DNA of 64,000 nt from Pseudonocardia halophobica (GTDB lineage: Bacteria; Actinomycetota; Actinomycetes; Mycobacteriales; Pseudonocardiaceae). The first letter of the stretch is position 1; the number at the start of each line of letters is the position of its first letter. The stretch spans positions 23,397-87,396 of the forward strand of contig NZ_BSFQ01000032.1 of the NCBI RefSeq assembly GCF_027922425.1, written 5' to 3'. Below the pieces are notes generated by a model. The model did not search any database, was not told where the DNA came from, and saw nothing but the letters and a program-made list of their open reading frames with translations. Positions 63,708-64,000 of the stretch are shown one piece after another. Made by a program: the position numbers and the translations under genes.

Positions 63708-64000
63708 TGAACCGCCCCGGGTTCAGTGGAGGCTCGGTTGTCCCGCTCCGAGGTGTTCGGGCGGGGGTGTGCGAGCGTAGTAGGTGGCTTCGGCCTCGTC
63801 CGGGGTGCTCATCCCGAGTTGGCCGTGCAGGCGGCGGTGGTTGAACCAGTCGAGGTACTCCAGCGTCGCCAGCTCGAGGTCGTCGAGCCCGCGCCAGGGG
63901 CCACCCGGCCGAACCAGTTCGGTCTTGAACAGCCCGTGGAAGCTTTCGGCGAGCGCGTTGTCGTAGGAGTCGCCACGGCTGCCGACCGAGCAGACCGCGC
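63708..64000 (-). mobile_element. IS3-family insertion sequence, one end (continues past window)
   Basis: The element appears to begin at TGAACCGCCCCGG (63708), a terminal sequence of the type found in actinobacterial IS3 elements, 15 bp beyond the transposase stop. The rest lies outside the window, so the other repeat and the target duplication cannot be checked. Confidence 0.7.
63723..64000 (-). CDS. IS3-family transposase (OrfB), C-terminal part
   Basis: The last 91 residues of an IS3-type integrase-core transposase are visible on the minus strand. They include GSRGDSYDNALAESFHGLFK, which carries the final Glu of the DDE triad, then GGPWRGLDDLELATLEYLDW and FNHRRLHGQLGMSTPDEAEA. The 5' part lies beyond the window edge. 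Confidence 0.9.
   Translation of the reverse strand, partial: AVCSVGSRGDSYDNALAESFHGLFKTELVRPGGPWRGLDDLELATLEYLDWFNHRRLHGQLGMSTPDEAEATYYARTPPPEHLGAGQPSLH

Overview
This window is very GC-rich and uses many GTG and TTG starts, dense ATGA/GTGA gene overlaps and strong G/C third positions. It looks like chromosomal or large-plasmid DNA of an actinomycete, plausibly Pseudonocardia- or Amycolatopsis-like. The exact genus cannot be read from sequence alone. No rRNA, tRNA or CRISPR array was seen. Nearly everything is catabolic: uptake systems, oxygenases, CoA enzymes, aldehyde dehydrogenases and their regulators.

Layout. (1) 1-7 kb: the C-terminal half of an indolepyruvate:ferredoxin oxidoreductase, a DpgC-type cofactor-free dioxygenase, a FlK-like thioesterase, an acyl-CoA ligase, a small unknown protein and an MHS-type transporter; this looks like an arylpyruvate/arylacetyl-CoA pathway. 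(2) 7.5-10.4 kb: an acyl-CoA dehydrogenase whose first codons were removed by a 1.6-kb insertion sequence with 20-bp inverted repeats and a twice-frameshifted transposase. (3) 11-15.5 kb: two MFS transporters, an MmyB-type regulator and an SDR. (4) 15.8-23.7 kb: a tightly coupled operon with an HpcH/HpaI aldolase, an ABC importer, a RutB-like isochorismatase-fold amidase, a PuuE-like deacetylase, a RutA-like flavin monooxygenase, an SDR and a GntR/UTRA regulator. (5) 23.8-27.8 kb: module 1, LigM-like THF-dependent demethylase, LLM monooxygenase and aldehyde dehydrogenase. (6) 27.9-33.8 kb: MarR regulator, gentisate dioxygenase, 3-hydroxybenzoate-6-hydroxylase-like flavoprotein, fumarylpyruvate-hydrolase-like protein, CaiB CoA-transferase and HMG-CoA-lyase-like protein. 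(7) 33.9-38 kb: an ABC importer of the iron/polyamine/phosphonate type with a fused permease. (8) 38-49.3 kb: module 2, LLM, HIBADH-like dehydrogenase and LigM, followed by metF, purU, folD, folP, a Pht5-like protein, folC and pabB-pabC. (9) 49.2-55.6 kb: MarR, flavin reductase, MHS transporter, dehydrogenase, MBL hydrolase, IclR and SDR. (10) 55.7-63.2 kb: phytoene-desaturase-like flavoprotein, a second Pht5-like protein, then module 3 (LLM, ALDH, LigM) and a class II aldolase. (11) The right edge enters an IS3-family element.

The central theme is tetrahydrofolate-dependent demethylation. Three LigM homologues each sit beside an LLM flavin monooxygenase and an aldehyde/alcohol dehydrogenase. 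One is followed by a complete methyl-THF to formate regeneration set (metF, folD, purU) and by folate-biosynthesis genes (folP, folC, pabBC). A flavin reductase in the island could supply FMNH2 to the LLM enzymes. The combination fits demethylation of a methoxylated or N-methylated (hetero)aromatic compound, oxidative ring or amide cleavage, and oxidation of the resulting semialdehyde. The substrate is not determined.

Two dispersed palindromes tie the island together. One is GACAGG-N4-CCTGTC, fused to a TTGACA -35 box, at five places, three of them next to the LigM genes. The other is GATGCTCAG-N4-CTGAGCATC, just downstream of likely promoters, at four places: two transporters, the gentisate dioxygenase, and one orphan site beside the IS3 element.
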